A stretch of DNA of 46,121 nt from Aporhodopirellula sallentina SM41 (GTDB lineage: Bacteria > Planctomycetota > Planctomycetia > Pirellulales > Pirellulaceae). The translations under genes were made by a program, and so were the position numbers. Shown here piece after piece: positions 1 through 8,169 of this stretch. The stretch spans positions 1 through 46,121 of the forward strand of contig NZ_ANOH01000489.1 of the NCBI RefSeq assembly GCF_000346505.1, read 5' to 3'. Numbering within the stretch: the first letter of the stretch is position 1; each line of letters starts with the position of its first letter. A model generated the notes under the pieces. The model did not search any database. It was given only the letters and a program-made list of their open reading frames with translations, and was not told the DNA's origin.

Positions 1-1
1 C

Positions 2-1330
2 GGATTGAAACTGCTCAGTTCACCCGCAACCGCGGTACGGGGCAACCAGCTCTCCTCGCTCGGGATGCTGGTCGCCGTCGTTGTCACACTTGCTTCCAAA
101 GAGATCCTTGATTTCCGCTGGATCGCCGTCGCGGCGGTACTCGGGACCATCATCGGTGCCGTCGCCGCACGACGCGTGGCGATGACCGGCATGCCGGAAA
201 TGGTGGCTCTGTTTAACGGTTCCGGAGGTGTTGCGAGCCTATTGGTCGGATGGGCGGCCCTCGACATGGGCGGCAACCCCGAAACCACCGTCCCTCAATC
301 AACCTTCACCATCATCACCATCCTCGTTTCGATCTTGATCGGTGGTGTGACATTCTCGGGCAGCATCGTGGCCTGGGGAAAACTCTCCGAAACGATGCCG
401 AGCCGAGCGATCACGCTGCCCGGGCAACAATTCATCAGCCTGTTACTGCTGATCGCGATGATCGGATGCGGCGCGATGATGGTCGCTCAACCGGAAACCT
501 GGAACGCGACCCTGATCTACGCGGTCATCGTGCTGTCGCTGGTCCTCGGTGTGATGGCGGTGATCCCGATCGGCGGTGCGGACATGCCCGTCGTGATCTC
601 ACTGCTCAACAGCTACTCCGGACTCGCCGCCTGTGCCGCCGGTCTTGCCATCAACAACACCATTTTGATCGTCGCCGGATCGCTCGTCGGTGCCGCCGGA
701 ATCATCCTAACGAACATCATGTGCAAAGCCATGAACCGTTCGCTCAGCCATGTGTTGTTCTCCGGATTCACCGCAGCCAAAACGGCGACCAAGGTCGAAG
801 GCGAGGTCAAACCGATCGTGCCCGATGACGCATACCTGATCCTGGAAGCCGCCTCATCGGTCGTCATGGTCCCCGGCTACGGAATGGCCGTCGCTCAGGC
901 GCAACACGTGGTACGCGAACTCGGTGAACTGCTCGAGCAAAACGGTGCCGAAGTCAGTTATGCGATCCATCCGGTCGCCGGTCGCATGCCCGGTCACATG
1001 AACGTTCTGCTCGCCGAAGCCAACGTGCCCTACGACCAACTGGTCGAGATGGACGACATCAACCGACGAATCGACAACGTCGATGTTGCGATCGTGATCG
1101 GAGCCAACGACGTCGTGAATCCGGCCGCCCGCGAGGACGAGAACAGCCCGATCTATGGGATGCCGATCATCAATGTCGACCACGCCCGAACCGTTTTCGT
1201 CCTCAAACGATCCATGGCCTCAGGCTTCTCCGGCGTCGAAAACCCGCTGTTTTTCGGTGAAAACACACGAATGCTCTTCGGCGACGCCAAGCAATCCCTC
1301 TCCAGCGTGATCGCGGAATTCAAGGACTAG
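2..1330 (+). CDS. pntB: NAD(P) transhydrogenase subunit beta, 5'-truncated
   Basis: Proton-translocating transhydrogenase beta subunit of the inner membrane, which exchanges hydride between NADH and NADP+ using the proton gradient. The frame is open to the window edge and begins with GLKLLSSPATAVRGNQ, a segment that is internal in PntB, so the true start lies upstream and the TTG at position 5 is not the start. The first two thirds hold multiple hydrophobic helices (domain II). The C-terminal NADP(H)-binding domain III shows GYGMAVAQAQ, then AGRMPGHMNVLLAEA, GANDVVNPAA and KRSMASGFSGVENPLF, all family hallmarks. The 442 visible residues are nearly full length. The alpha subunit genes would be expected just upstream. 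No terminator is obvious before the next gene. Confidence 0.96.
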   Translation, partial: GLKLLSSPATAVRGNQLSSLGMLVAVVVTLASKEILDFRWIAVAAVLGTIIGAVAARRVAMTGMPEMVALFNGSGGVASLLVGWAALDMGGNPETTVPQSTFTIITILVSILIGGVTFSGSIVAWGKLSETMPSRAITLPGQQFISLLLLIAMIGCGAMMVAQPETWNATLIYAVIVLSLVLGVMAVIPIGGADMPVVISLLNSYSGLAACAAGLAINNTILIVAGSLVGAAGIILTNIMCKAMNRSLSHVLFSGFTAAKTATKVEGEVKPIVPDDAYLILEAASSVVMVPGYGMAVAQAQHVVRELGELLEQNGAEVSYAIHPVAGRMPGHMNVLLAEANVPYDQLVEMDDINRRIDNVDVAIVIGANDVVNPAAREDENSPIYGMPIINVDHARTVFVLKRSMASGFSGVENPLFFGENTRMLFGDAKQSLSSVIAEFKD

Positions 1331-1447
1331 GAGTCCGTAGATTTCGCGAATCAGCCAGGTACATTCTTCTTCGAGAGTCGTTCTTAGTGTCCCGGTTGAC
1401 CAATATCGGTCAGCCGACGCAAGTCTTATCTCTCGTCTTTCTCACCG

Positions 1448-2995
1448 ATGACCTCATCCCCCAACCGACCACGTTTTGTGTCGGTCTCCAATGGCATCGA
1501 GTTCCTGCTGATACCACGCTCAGAACTCGCCCATGCGGAAGCCAATGGATACTACCGGCCCGAAAACCGTGGGCTCAAAATTCTTGAAAAACACGGACGC
1601 CTCTACGAGGTCCCCGCAGACTCCGCCCCCCCGGCTGAACTGCAAGGGTACCGGGATCTTCTTCAGCGAGAACGGCGTACTTCCTCCACGAAGCAAACCT
1701 CACCCGCCGCCGCGCCCACCCCAGAAGACAGCGTCTCGGAAGATCCGGAAGACCGCGTCTCGGAAGTTTCAGAAGACAGCATCTCGCAAGATAACGTCCC
1801 GGACGACGCTTGCCCCGAATTCAACAACCCCGCAGACAACACCGACAACGTCGCGACTTGTTCGGATACTCCTGTCCCCGACGCATCCGAGTCCCTCTCG
1901 ATGGCAGCGGTCATCGAACAGTCGCAACGAGAAACTGAGCAACAACAGCTCCAACGACAACGCCTGATCGACGAAAACGAAGGCTGGCGGAAGCATTGGT
2001 TGCGATGGAATTTTTGGTTCGCCGAGCGGCGTGATGCGATCTTCCGTCAAATCGGAACCAACAGCATCAGCATTCTCGTCCACGTCGCGATCATCCTGGC
2101 CTTGGCGAGTTTCTACTTGGTGAGTCCACAGGAAGACAGCCTCGTGATCATCGCTGCGCCCAGCGAAAACGAGACGCTCGTCGAAGAATTCACTATCGAG
2201 ACCGACCCCGTCGAGATCACCGAACCGGTCGACAACGAACCTGATTCAGCCCCGGTCGAAGACGTCGTACCGGAAGTCGTTGAGTCCGCCGCCGTGCCCG
2301 ACTTCCTGTCGACCGTTAGCACCGCATCGATCAAACCGCCCGCGATGCCGGCGAAATCATCAATGCTGCCGGGCAAAGGCAACTCGCCTACCAAAGGCAA
2401 ACCAACCATCTTCGGTAGCAAGTTCGCAGCAATCAATAACGTCTTTGTGATCGATAACTCAAACAGCATGACGCGGGGACGATTCGAAACCGCCCTCATC
2501 CAACTGATGATCACCATCAACCAACTCACACCCAAACAACGTTTCTACGTCATCTTCTACAGCGACACCGCCTACGGAATGATGCACCCGAACACGGTGC
2601 GAAAACTGGTTGCCGCCACCCCGAAGAACAAAGCCTCGCTGGCGAACTGGCTCGACACGGTGCCGCTCTGCCTGAGGACCAACGGCAAAAAGGCAATCCA
2701 GGTCGCGATGGATCTGAAACCCGACGTCATCTACGTGCTCGGTGACGGTGCCTTCACCGATGGCGCTGCCAAATACTTTGCCTCCAAACCCAACCCCAAC
2801 GTTGTGATCCACACGCGGGGAATGGAAGTCAACAAAGCGAACGCGGCTCAATTCAAACTGCTCGCGACATCGCACCGAGGGAACTACCGGGATGTCGGCG
2901 TCATGCCCGAAGGTCTAGCCATGTCAAACCGTTACCCGCGGAAAAGAAATAAAACGCGTGGCCCCATTTGGGGAATCACCCTAAAACTGCAATAG
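1448..2995 (+). CDS. membrane-anchored von Willebrand factor A domain protein
   Basis: Protein of 515 residues. The N-terminal region (1-200) is hydrophilic, with an acidic repeat built on SEDPEDRVSEVSED around 93-113 and a Gln-rich helical stretch near 158-175. One transmembrane segment lies at about 206-225 (ISILVHVAIILALASFYLV). An acidic, Pro-rich linker (230-310) leads to a C-terminal VWA-like domain starting VFVIDNSNSM; D336, S338 and S340 form the DxSxS MIDAS motif, and LGDGAFTD would supply a later metal-binding Asp. VWA domains usually mediate metal-dependent protein contacts. The specific partner is unknown. The downstream TPR/zinc-ribbon gene on the same strand is also a single-pass membrane protein, so the two may work together (inference). 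Confidence 0.8.
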   Translation: MTSSPNRPRFVSVSNGIEFLLIPRSELAHAEANGYYRPENRGLKILEKHGRLYEVPADSAPPAELQGYRDLLQRERRTSSTKQTSPAAAPTPEDSVSEDPEDRVSEVSEDSISQDNVPDDACPEFNNPADNTDNVATCSDTPVPDASESLSMAAVIEQSQRETEQQQLQRQRLIDENEGWRKHWLRWNFWFAERRDAIFRQIGTNSISILVHVAIILALASFYLVSPQEDSLVIIAAPSENETLVEEFTIETDPVEITEPVDNEPDSAPVEDVVPEVVESAAVPDFLSTVSTASIKPPAMPAKSSMLPGKGNSPTKGKPTIFGSKFAAINNVFVIDNSNSMTRGRFETALIQLMITINQLTPKQRFYVIFYSDTAYGMMHPNTVRKLVAATPKNKASLANWLDTVPLCLRTNGKKAIQVAMDLKPDVIYVLGDGAFTDGAAKYFASKPNPNVVIHTRGMEVNKANAAQFKLLATSHRGNYRDVGVMPEGLAMSNRYPRKRNKTRGPIWGITLKLQ

Positions 2996-3095
2996 CGAAT
3001 CGCAATCCTCTTCCCCACTGGCTTGAACGCACGGAGTCTCCTCGATCGCTACCGCCGCTTCCTACCGTAAAGGCATCTGTCCGGTTTGCCTCAAA

Positions 3096-4004
3096 GTGCA
3101 CCAACTCGATCTGAACTTCAGTTCGTCATTGAGATGCCAGTGCGGCGCGACTCTATTTCTATCCCCCAAAGGAAGACTCATCACTGCGATTGACGCGCAA
3201 GCGCCTTCGTTTGACGAAACAGACCTCGGTCCCACGGGAAACGATGACGCCTCTTCCGAACTGGTGGTCGATATAAATGAAGTCGATGCAGATGAAAACG
3301 TCTCGGAGAGTCCTCTCACCAGCGACGAACGTGAAAAAGAACCGGAGTCAAAATCCCCGATCATTATTCAAACGGAGGAGAAGCCACAGCAAACCGATCG
3401 CGATCCCGGCAACGATCGAAAACACCGTGCCAAGAACCGAAACAACCGCACGCCGATGATCGCCGGACTCAGCTTGGTATCGCTGCTGCTCGGAGCCTCG
3501 CTCGTCATGTTTCTGACGCGTTCGCCGGACAACGCGGCAACGAAACCATCCGCCACACAATCTCGCGCAACACGGCAACTCCAAACATCCGGGGAATCGT
3601 CTCCCCAAACCATCGCCATCGCTCCTGGAACACTCAAAGCCCTTGCCGCCAAGATCCCGACCCCCAATCGAAAGGACACCTCGGAACAACTCACCTCGCT
3701 CGCAAGTACAAACGACTCCCGGCCCCGGCCGACCAACAAGAAAAACACTGACAACAGGAAAAACACTGACAACAGGAAAAACACTGCCAACGAAGAAAAC
3801 ACTGCCAACGAAAAAAAACCGCTCACCCTTTGGCGGACCGACGGTAGCCCCCGACCTCGTCCTGCCACGCCCCTCCGAGCCTCGCAAACGAATCGCGATC
3901 ATTGCACCGGCACGAACGTCTCGGTACTTCGACGACGCCTACAACGATGCCTACCAAAAATACGAGTCCTGGTCCGAACTCGACGACAAGGCGACCGACA
4001 GTGA
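3096..4004 (+). CDS. zinc-ribbon/membrane N-terminal part of a frameshifted TPR protein
   Basis: This frame gives an N-terminal part with the half zinc-ribbon CQCG (residues 14-17), an acidic linker, one transmembrane helix at about 120-141 (MIAGLSLVSLLLGASLVMFL) and a Lys/Asn-rich repeat. The frame stays convincing only to the A8 run at 3811-3818; beyond it the reading is a shadow of the next frame. Removing one A would fuse it in frame to the TPR part (3643-5775). The first CxxC of the ribbon (CPVC, encoded 3078-3089) lies in frame upstream of the only available GTG start at 3096, and no ATG, GTG or TTG exists between it and the upstream stop at 3024, so the 5' end may also be damaged or use an unusual start. 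Confidence 0.6.
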   Translation: MHQLDLNFSSSLRCQCGATLFLSPKGRLITAIDAQAPSFDETDLGPTGNDDASSELVVDINEVDADENVSESPLTSDEREKEPESKSPIIIQTEEKPQQTDRDPGNDRKHRAKNRNNRTPMIAGLSLVSLLLGASLVMFLTRSPDNAATKPSATQSRATRQLQTSGESSPQTIAIAPGTLKALAAKIPTPNRKDTSEQLTSLASTNDSRPRPTNKKNTDNRKNTDNRKNTANEENTANEKKPLTLWRTDGSPRPRPATPLRASQTNRDHCTGTNVSVLRRRLQRCLPKIRVLVRTRRQGDRQ

Positions 4005-5775
4005 TGAATACGAGACGCAGTTTGGACAAGCCCTCGGCGCGATCAGGGCAGCCTATGAGATGTCCCTACATCGCGATGATCGCCAACGGCGAGAAGAGTT
4101 GCTCTACCTGCTGACGTATCTCTCGCATAAAGCAGGCCGATTGATGGAAGCGGCCATCTATGGCGAAACCATCGCTCGAACCGGAGATCCGTCCGCCAGT
4201 GCCACCCGTGACGGTGCATCGATCGCCTTGGCGGCACTGCAGGAGGCTTCCGCGATTCACTGGGGGAAACCGGACGATGTCGGCGAACTTCGGTACATGC
4301 AATCGATCGCCGAGGTTATCGACGCCCGCTGGCCGGACGACTCACAACACAACGAAATTTGGTTCACGCTCGCTCAGTCTTACGCCGCTTTTGGACAATA
4401 CGAACACGCGACCCGAGCCTATGCCAAAGTGCGCAAAGAATCATCGCTCTATGCCGATGCCAAACTCGGTTCCGGCACCGCGTACTGGTCCTTGTTTCTG
4501 CACCGAGCGAGCCAACCTGACGTAGATCCTGACGCGATGCTCGCGCTCTTGTCCAAGGCGTCCCAACAATACAACGCGGCGGTAAAGGTTCTCGAATCCA
4601 AACTCCGCAGCCCAACGCTGCCGCTGCTTACCGCAAAACAAATGATCGCCATCATCGCTGACCGCACCGGCGATTCGAACGCGGTCATACGCTCGACAAC
4701 GACCGGCAAATTCCCTCTGGTTCAATCACTGCGGATCGGACCGCCAAGCCCAAGAGGAAAACGAAAAAGAGGGCCCCCAAAAACACTCGCTGTCCCAAGC
4801 GATTTTTCGAGAACGGTCCTTCAACTCCTCTACCGAGCACAAACTCAACGAGGCGATCTGCAGGCCGCGCAAAGGACACTCTCGCAACTCGACAAACTGC
4901 CCGACGCGAAAGGAGGCAAAGACGTCGAGTCGATGCAACTCGCAACCACGGTCCGCCGATTCAAAGGAATGATCGCCAAACAGCGGATCGTCATGCCCGA
5001 GATCAAAGAGCTCGATGCGATGCTAGCAAAACTGCCACCGAAATCAAACGCGGTATCGCCGCAAGATTGGCTGTGGATTGGCCAGTCCTGGGCACAACTC
5101 GCATCCAAAGCAATCAACGCCCAAACCGCAAAGGCGTGCTATGACCGCGCCGCGAAAACGTGCAGCGTCGCCATCGCATTGCCATCCTTTCCCGAAGACC
5201 GAGTCGCTGCGACACAAGTTCGCCACGCAGAATGGCTCAGACGAGCAGGCAAAACCCAAGCGTCACTCAACGTCCTCGCCGAGATCCTCGAAAAATCTCC
5301 TAACGTATTCGACCTGCAAACGCAGGCCGCCATGTCGCTCGAGAAGTTGGCCATCGAGCAAGATTCTGAACCGGACCTGCGAGCCGCAATCCGCGGCCCA
5401 GACGACCAGCCCGCAATTTGGGGTTGGTCCAAACTCGCCGTGCAACTGCACAAACTGCGTTACTCAGATCGCGGAACCGTCGAACATGCCGACGCCTTGC
5501 TCGCCGCTCATTTTCACCTCGCTCGCTGCCGTTGGATGCTCGTCGAAGTTCTCGGCTGTGCCATTGAAGACAGTGCCATTGAAGACAGTGCTACTGAAGA
5601 CAGTACCCCTGGAGGCGTTGCGTTTGATGGCGTTCGCCAACAAAACACTCTTCGCAAACAAACATTGAAACAGATCGCAAACGCCCGCTTGGCGATCCCG
5701 CCGGACACCGACCTGGACGCCAAATGGAGCAAAACGTTTGGCCAGCTCGAATCGGAATTATCCACCAACCAATAG
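3643..5775 (+). CDS. TPR-like repeat protein, C-terminal part of a frameshifted gene
   Basis: From about position 3811 onward this frame is clearly coding. It encodes helical repeats with TPR character (for example FTLAQSYAAFGQYEHATRAY and AKLGSGTAYWSLFL), continuing over roughly 600 residues, and a late acidic repeat AIEDSAIEDSATEDST. There is no signal peptide in this part; the membrane anchor lies in the preceding frame (3096-3818). The residues before 3811 (rich in R, P and T) are probably not translated in this frame. The natural product is most likely a single protein of about 890 residues with zinc ribbon, membrane helix, linker and a TPR domain. TPR arrays serve protein-protein contacts; no catalytic motif is visible. 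Confidence 0.75.
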   Translation: MPPRSRPPIERTPRNNSPRSQVQTTPGPGRPTRKTLTTGKTLTTGKTLPTKKTLPTKKNRSPFGGPTVAPDLVLPRPSEPRKRIAIIAPARTSRYFDDAYNDAYQKYESWSELDDKATDSDEYETQFGQALGAIRAAYEMSLHRDDRQRREELLYLLTYLSHKAGRLMEAAIYGETIARTGDPSASATRDGASIALAALQEASAIHWGKPDDVGELRYMQSIAEVIDARWPDDSQHNEIWFTLAQSYAAFGQYEHATRAYAKVRKESSLYADAKLGSGTAYWSLFLHRASQPDVDPDAMLALLSKASQQYNAAVKVLESKLRSPTLPLLTAKQMIAIIADRTGDSNAVIRSTTTGKFPLVQSLRIGPPSPRGKRKRGPPKTLAVPSDFSRTVLQLLYRAQTQRGDLQAAQRTLSQLDKLPDAKGGKDVESMQLATTVRRFKGMIAKQRIVMPEIKELDAMLAKLPPKSNAVSPQDWLWIGQSWAQLASKAINAQTAKACYDRAAKTCSVAIALPSFPEDRVAATQVRHAEWLRRAGKTQASLNVLAEILEKSPNVFDLQTQAAMSLEKLAIEQDSEPDLRAAIRGPDDQPAIWGWSKLAVQLHKLRYSDRGTVEHADALLAAHFHLARCRWMLVEVLGCAIEDSAIEDSATEDSTPGGVAFDGVRQQNTLRKQTLKQIANARLAIPPDTDLDAKWSKTFGQLESELSTNQ
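3740..3811 (+). repeat. four 18-bp tandem units inside the frameshifted gene
   Basis: Two units of GAAAAACACTGACAACAG are followed by two close variants carrying ACTGCCAACGAA. Because 18 is a multiple of three, the repeat stays open in both frames (KNTDNR/KNTANE in one, KTLTTG/KTLPTK in the other). It runs directly into the A8 tract where the frames switch. Confidence 0.9.
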
Positions 5776-5843
5776 CGAGAATACACTCCGAACTCTTCAC
5801 TCTCTTCGAGTATCCCAACTCAACTAGGCATTCGGGTAACCCG

Positions 5844-5914
5844 TATTGGATCTAATTTAAGATCCCGCGGCATGAGGAGCTTTAACAAGCAGGATCTTTA
5901 ATAAGATCCACTCC
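5844..5914. repeat. degenerate GGATCTT-type palindromic intergenic element
   Basis: The left arm TTGGATCTAATTTAAGATCC and right arm GGATCTTTAATAAGATCCAC can pair imperfectly around a 26-bp centre. The right arm is nearly the same as that of the 56-bp elements at 22860 and 25126. It sits between convergent genes and could also act as a bidirectional terminator, although no clear T-tract follows. Confidence 0.6.
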
Positions 5915-5939
5915 CCAAAAATCGAAGTGCCATAAACCA

Positions 5940-7133
5940 CTAAAGGTTCTCTTCGATTTCCTCTGCGCTCGCCCGTGTCCCCAGTGCGCCCCACAACCCG
6001 TATGGACTGATCGCTCCCGGTTCACGTCCGGCGGTTCCGCCCGAAATAACTGTCCCCGATTCGGTATTGCCTGCCTCGATGGAGTCAGTAATGAATTTCA
6101 CGGCATCATCTGCCATTAACGCATGCGCGCCACCTTGGTGCCGACTGGACATTGACGCCATTCCGATGCCCGAGTCCCCGCCCGCAAAACACACCCCCGA
6201 ATTCGGCGGCAAGATCGTGTTGAACCCCGTGTATAGCGCCGCCCCGTCCGCCCAACGGAAGCCTCGCCGTTGATTCTCGCTGCCAATGCTCGCCGTTACC
6301 GCATCCTTGTTCGCCACGTCCCAAAACATCGGTCGTTCCGGATCAAGCTGTTCCCGGCACAAGACCGGCGAATCATGAATCATCGACCACGGATTCAAAA
6401 GCGATCCACTCGTTCGGCTATCGTGGTCACCTAGATCCGTACAAATTTCTCCGGCCATGATTGTGTTGGCCAAGCCGTCGAGAACATCCCGAAAACGGAT
6501 CACCTTTCGTGGCACGAACACACCACGTCCCGACGCCTTGATTTGCGATTCTCGGTCATTCGCCCACGCAGACAATTCTGCATTCCAACGAGTCGGCCCG
6601 GTATTGAGCCAATGAGTGGCGTCACCAAGGCATGCGGCGTAATTAGTCCGGCCATGCGACGGCAAACCCAATCCTGGATCGGAGGGGCATCGAAATGTCG
6701 GAATCTCCGTTTGCCACGGATCAAACTGCCGAGTCCACGGGGCAGGCCCCATCGGCGAAAACTGTTTGCTCTCCCCATCAGATAACTCCCCCGCCGACAC
6801 GTCTTCCCAAATCATCTGCTGTTCCACAAACGGCAATAGCCCGACGAGAAAACTCAATCGATAGCGGTTGTTTCCGGGTGCAGACGTGCCGCCGGAATCC
6901 GATTCCGAATCGTAGGTTCCTCCCATCTGCATCGGTAACTGGCTGTACGCCGAGTGATAGTTGTGCAAACCGAGACCGATCTGTTTGAAGTTATTACTGC
7001 AACTCATCCTCCGCGCAGCCTCCTTCGCCCCACGCGTCGCCGGCAGCAACAACCCAAAGAGCACTGCGCAGATTGCCACAACGACGAGCAATTCCACCAA
7101 AGTAAACGCGTCTCGCTTCTTTTGCGTCAACAT
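5940..7133 (-). CDS. DUF1559 prepilin-like exported protein (copy 1)
   Basis: Protein of 397 residues if started at the ATG at 7133, which has GGAGG about 8 bases upstream; a TTG at 7154 would add seven residues. The N-terminus MLTQKKRDAFTLVELLVVVA is a type IV prepilin/pseudopilin signal (basic leader, FTLVE, hydrophobic helix), followed by [20 protein letters not shown], the hallmark of the planctomycete DUF1559 (SBP_bac_10-like) family. Near the C-terminus, HALMADDAVKFITDSIEAGN corresponds to the usual DG motif but reads DD here. It closely resembles the copy at 23801-25012 (shared LPS.GRTNYA and FRDVLDGL.NTI.AGE). It follows a small lipoprotein gene on the same strand. The family is thought to be secreted or surface-assembled; its exact role is unknown. 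Confidence 0.93.
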   Translation of the reverse strand: MLTQKKRDAFTLVELLVVVAICAVLFGLLLPATRGAKEAARRMSCSNNFKQIGLGLHNYHSAYSQLPMQMGGTYDSESDSGGTSAPGNNRYRLSFLVGLLPFVEQQMIWEDVSAGELSDGESKQFSPMGPAPWTRQFDPWQTEIPTFRCPSDPGLGLPSHGRTNYAACLGDATHWLNTGPTRWNAELSAWANDRESQIKASGRGVFVPRKVIRFRDVLDGLANTIMAGEICTDLGDHDSRTSGSLLNPWSMIHDSPVLCREQLDPERPMFWDVANKDAVTASIGSENQRRGFRWADGAALYTGFNTILPPNSGVCFAGGDSGIGMASMSSRHQGGAHALMADDAVKFITDSIEAGNTESGTVISGGTAGREPGAISPYGLWGALGTRASAEEIEENL

Positions 7134-7171
7134 CCCCCACCCCTCCACATGCAAAACTTGTGCGTGACCCT

Positions 7172-7366
7172 TTATTCAGTCTGCCCGACCGAGAGTTCAT
7201 GCATTTCTTGATCGTACTGCTCATAGTCGGCGGGACTTGAGAACTCCGCGTCATCGGCCGGCACCCGCACCAACGATTCGCCTCCGCACCCAACCGTCGC
7301 CAGAACAATCAACACGATTCCGCCCCAACAAAGGCTCCTGCGAACCCGATTTTTCAAACCTGTCAT
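7172..7366 (-). CDS. small lipoprotein paired with DUF1559
   Basis: Protein of 64 residues. A basic start (MTGLKNRVRRS) is followed by a hydrophobic segment and a lipobox ending LATVGC, so the mature lipoprotein would be only about 40 residues, acidic and without a known domain. Its ATG overlaps the stop codon of the DUF2306 gene (ATGA, 7363-7366), which implies translational coupling, and it ends 38 bp before the DUF1559 start. A comparable small lipoprotein precedes the DUF1559 gene at 23801, so the order lipoprotein then DUF1559 recurs in the window. Confidence 0.85.
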   Translation of the reverse strand: MTGLKNRVRRSLCWGGIVLIVLATVGCGGESLVRVPADDAEFSSPADYEQYDQEMHELSVGQTE

Positions 7367-8091
7367 GGAACCGCCTCTTTTTCAGTGGGTATCGCCGCTG
7401 CACGATCTGGATTCCATTCTCTGCGCGGACGGCGGGCAAAGCAAGTTTCGTAAACGATCAGCGGAATCAACCAACTGATCCAAGAGTTCAATTGGTAGGA
7501 CCGTTCGGATTCCATCCCGGTCACAATGGCCGCGCCGGCGATCAAACGCAGCAACAACGGCGATGCGAGCAAGACAAAACACCTCATCGCCCATCGGCGG
7601 TGTGCGACGAAGCGGCGTTCTCGTGCCCGCAGCACCGCGAGGGCCAAACACCCCGCCGTCGCGAGGTTCAACACCACAAAACCTGCGGCCGAGATCGGCC
7701 CGGCGTAGGCGTCTTTTGCCATGATCATTCCGCTCGGGACAACCACCAACATCACCAACAAAAACTGCGTTCGCCCTGCCCAACGATGCCACCACCGCAA
7801 ACGGCCTTTGCCTTGACTGACAACGAGAAACGTCGCCAACATCAACGCTATCGGGCTAGACAAGATGTGGACGTAGAAGGCCTGCCGATACACGCCCGTG
7901 AACGAGTGCCGCCGTCCACTAAGAAAGTTGGATTCAAAATCGGCAGGAAAATAACGTCGATACTCGAGAACAATCGACAGAAAGACCTTGGCCAGCAACA
8001 GCACCACAGCCCACCCCAACAACCGCAAAAGCAATTCTCTCGAAGAACGCTTCTCGCTTTCAAACTCATCTCGTTTGAGCGATTGAACCAT
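7363..8091 (-). CDS. DUF2306 family multi-pass membrane protein
   Basis: Protein of 242 residues with about six or seven hydrophobic helices. The patterns YVHILSSPIALMLATF, WWHRWAGR and VAHRRWAMR (conserved His/Arg at helix ends) match the DUF2306 predicted membrane family, whose biochemical role is not established; a haem-related function is sometimes considered because of the conserved histidines. It starts with ATG at 8091 and its stop overlaps the start of the small lipoprotein by ATGA, so it is the first gene of a leftward three-gene cluster ending with DUF1559. Confidence 0.8.
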   Translation of the reverse strand: MVQSLKRDEFESEKRSSRELLLRLLGWAVVLLLAKVFLSIVLEYRRYFPADFESNFLSGRRHSFTGVYRQAFYVHILSSPIALMLATFLVVSQGKGRLRWWHRWAGRTQFLLVMLVVVPSGMIMAKDAYAGPISAAGFVVLNLATAGCLALAVLRARERRFVAHRRWAMRCFVLLASPLLLRLIAGAAIVTGMESERSYQLNSWISWLIPLIVYETCFARRPRREWNPDRAAAIPTEKEAVP

Positions 8092-8169
8092 GCGGGGCCG
8101 CTAGCAAGGGATGGTGATTGGAGACCTGACGTCTCCTTCACTATAACCCTTGCGAAATCTCTGCGTTGA

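Noticed and set aside
250-828. Open frame of 192 codons inside pntB
   Set aside because: It is an Arg/His-rich shadow of the strongly coding pntB frame.
8120-8136. Hairpin GGAGAC/GTCTCC between the M60-like gene and the DUF2306 gene
   Set aside because: Six base pairs without a T-run are too weak to call a terminator.
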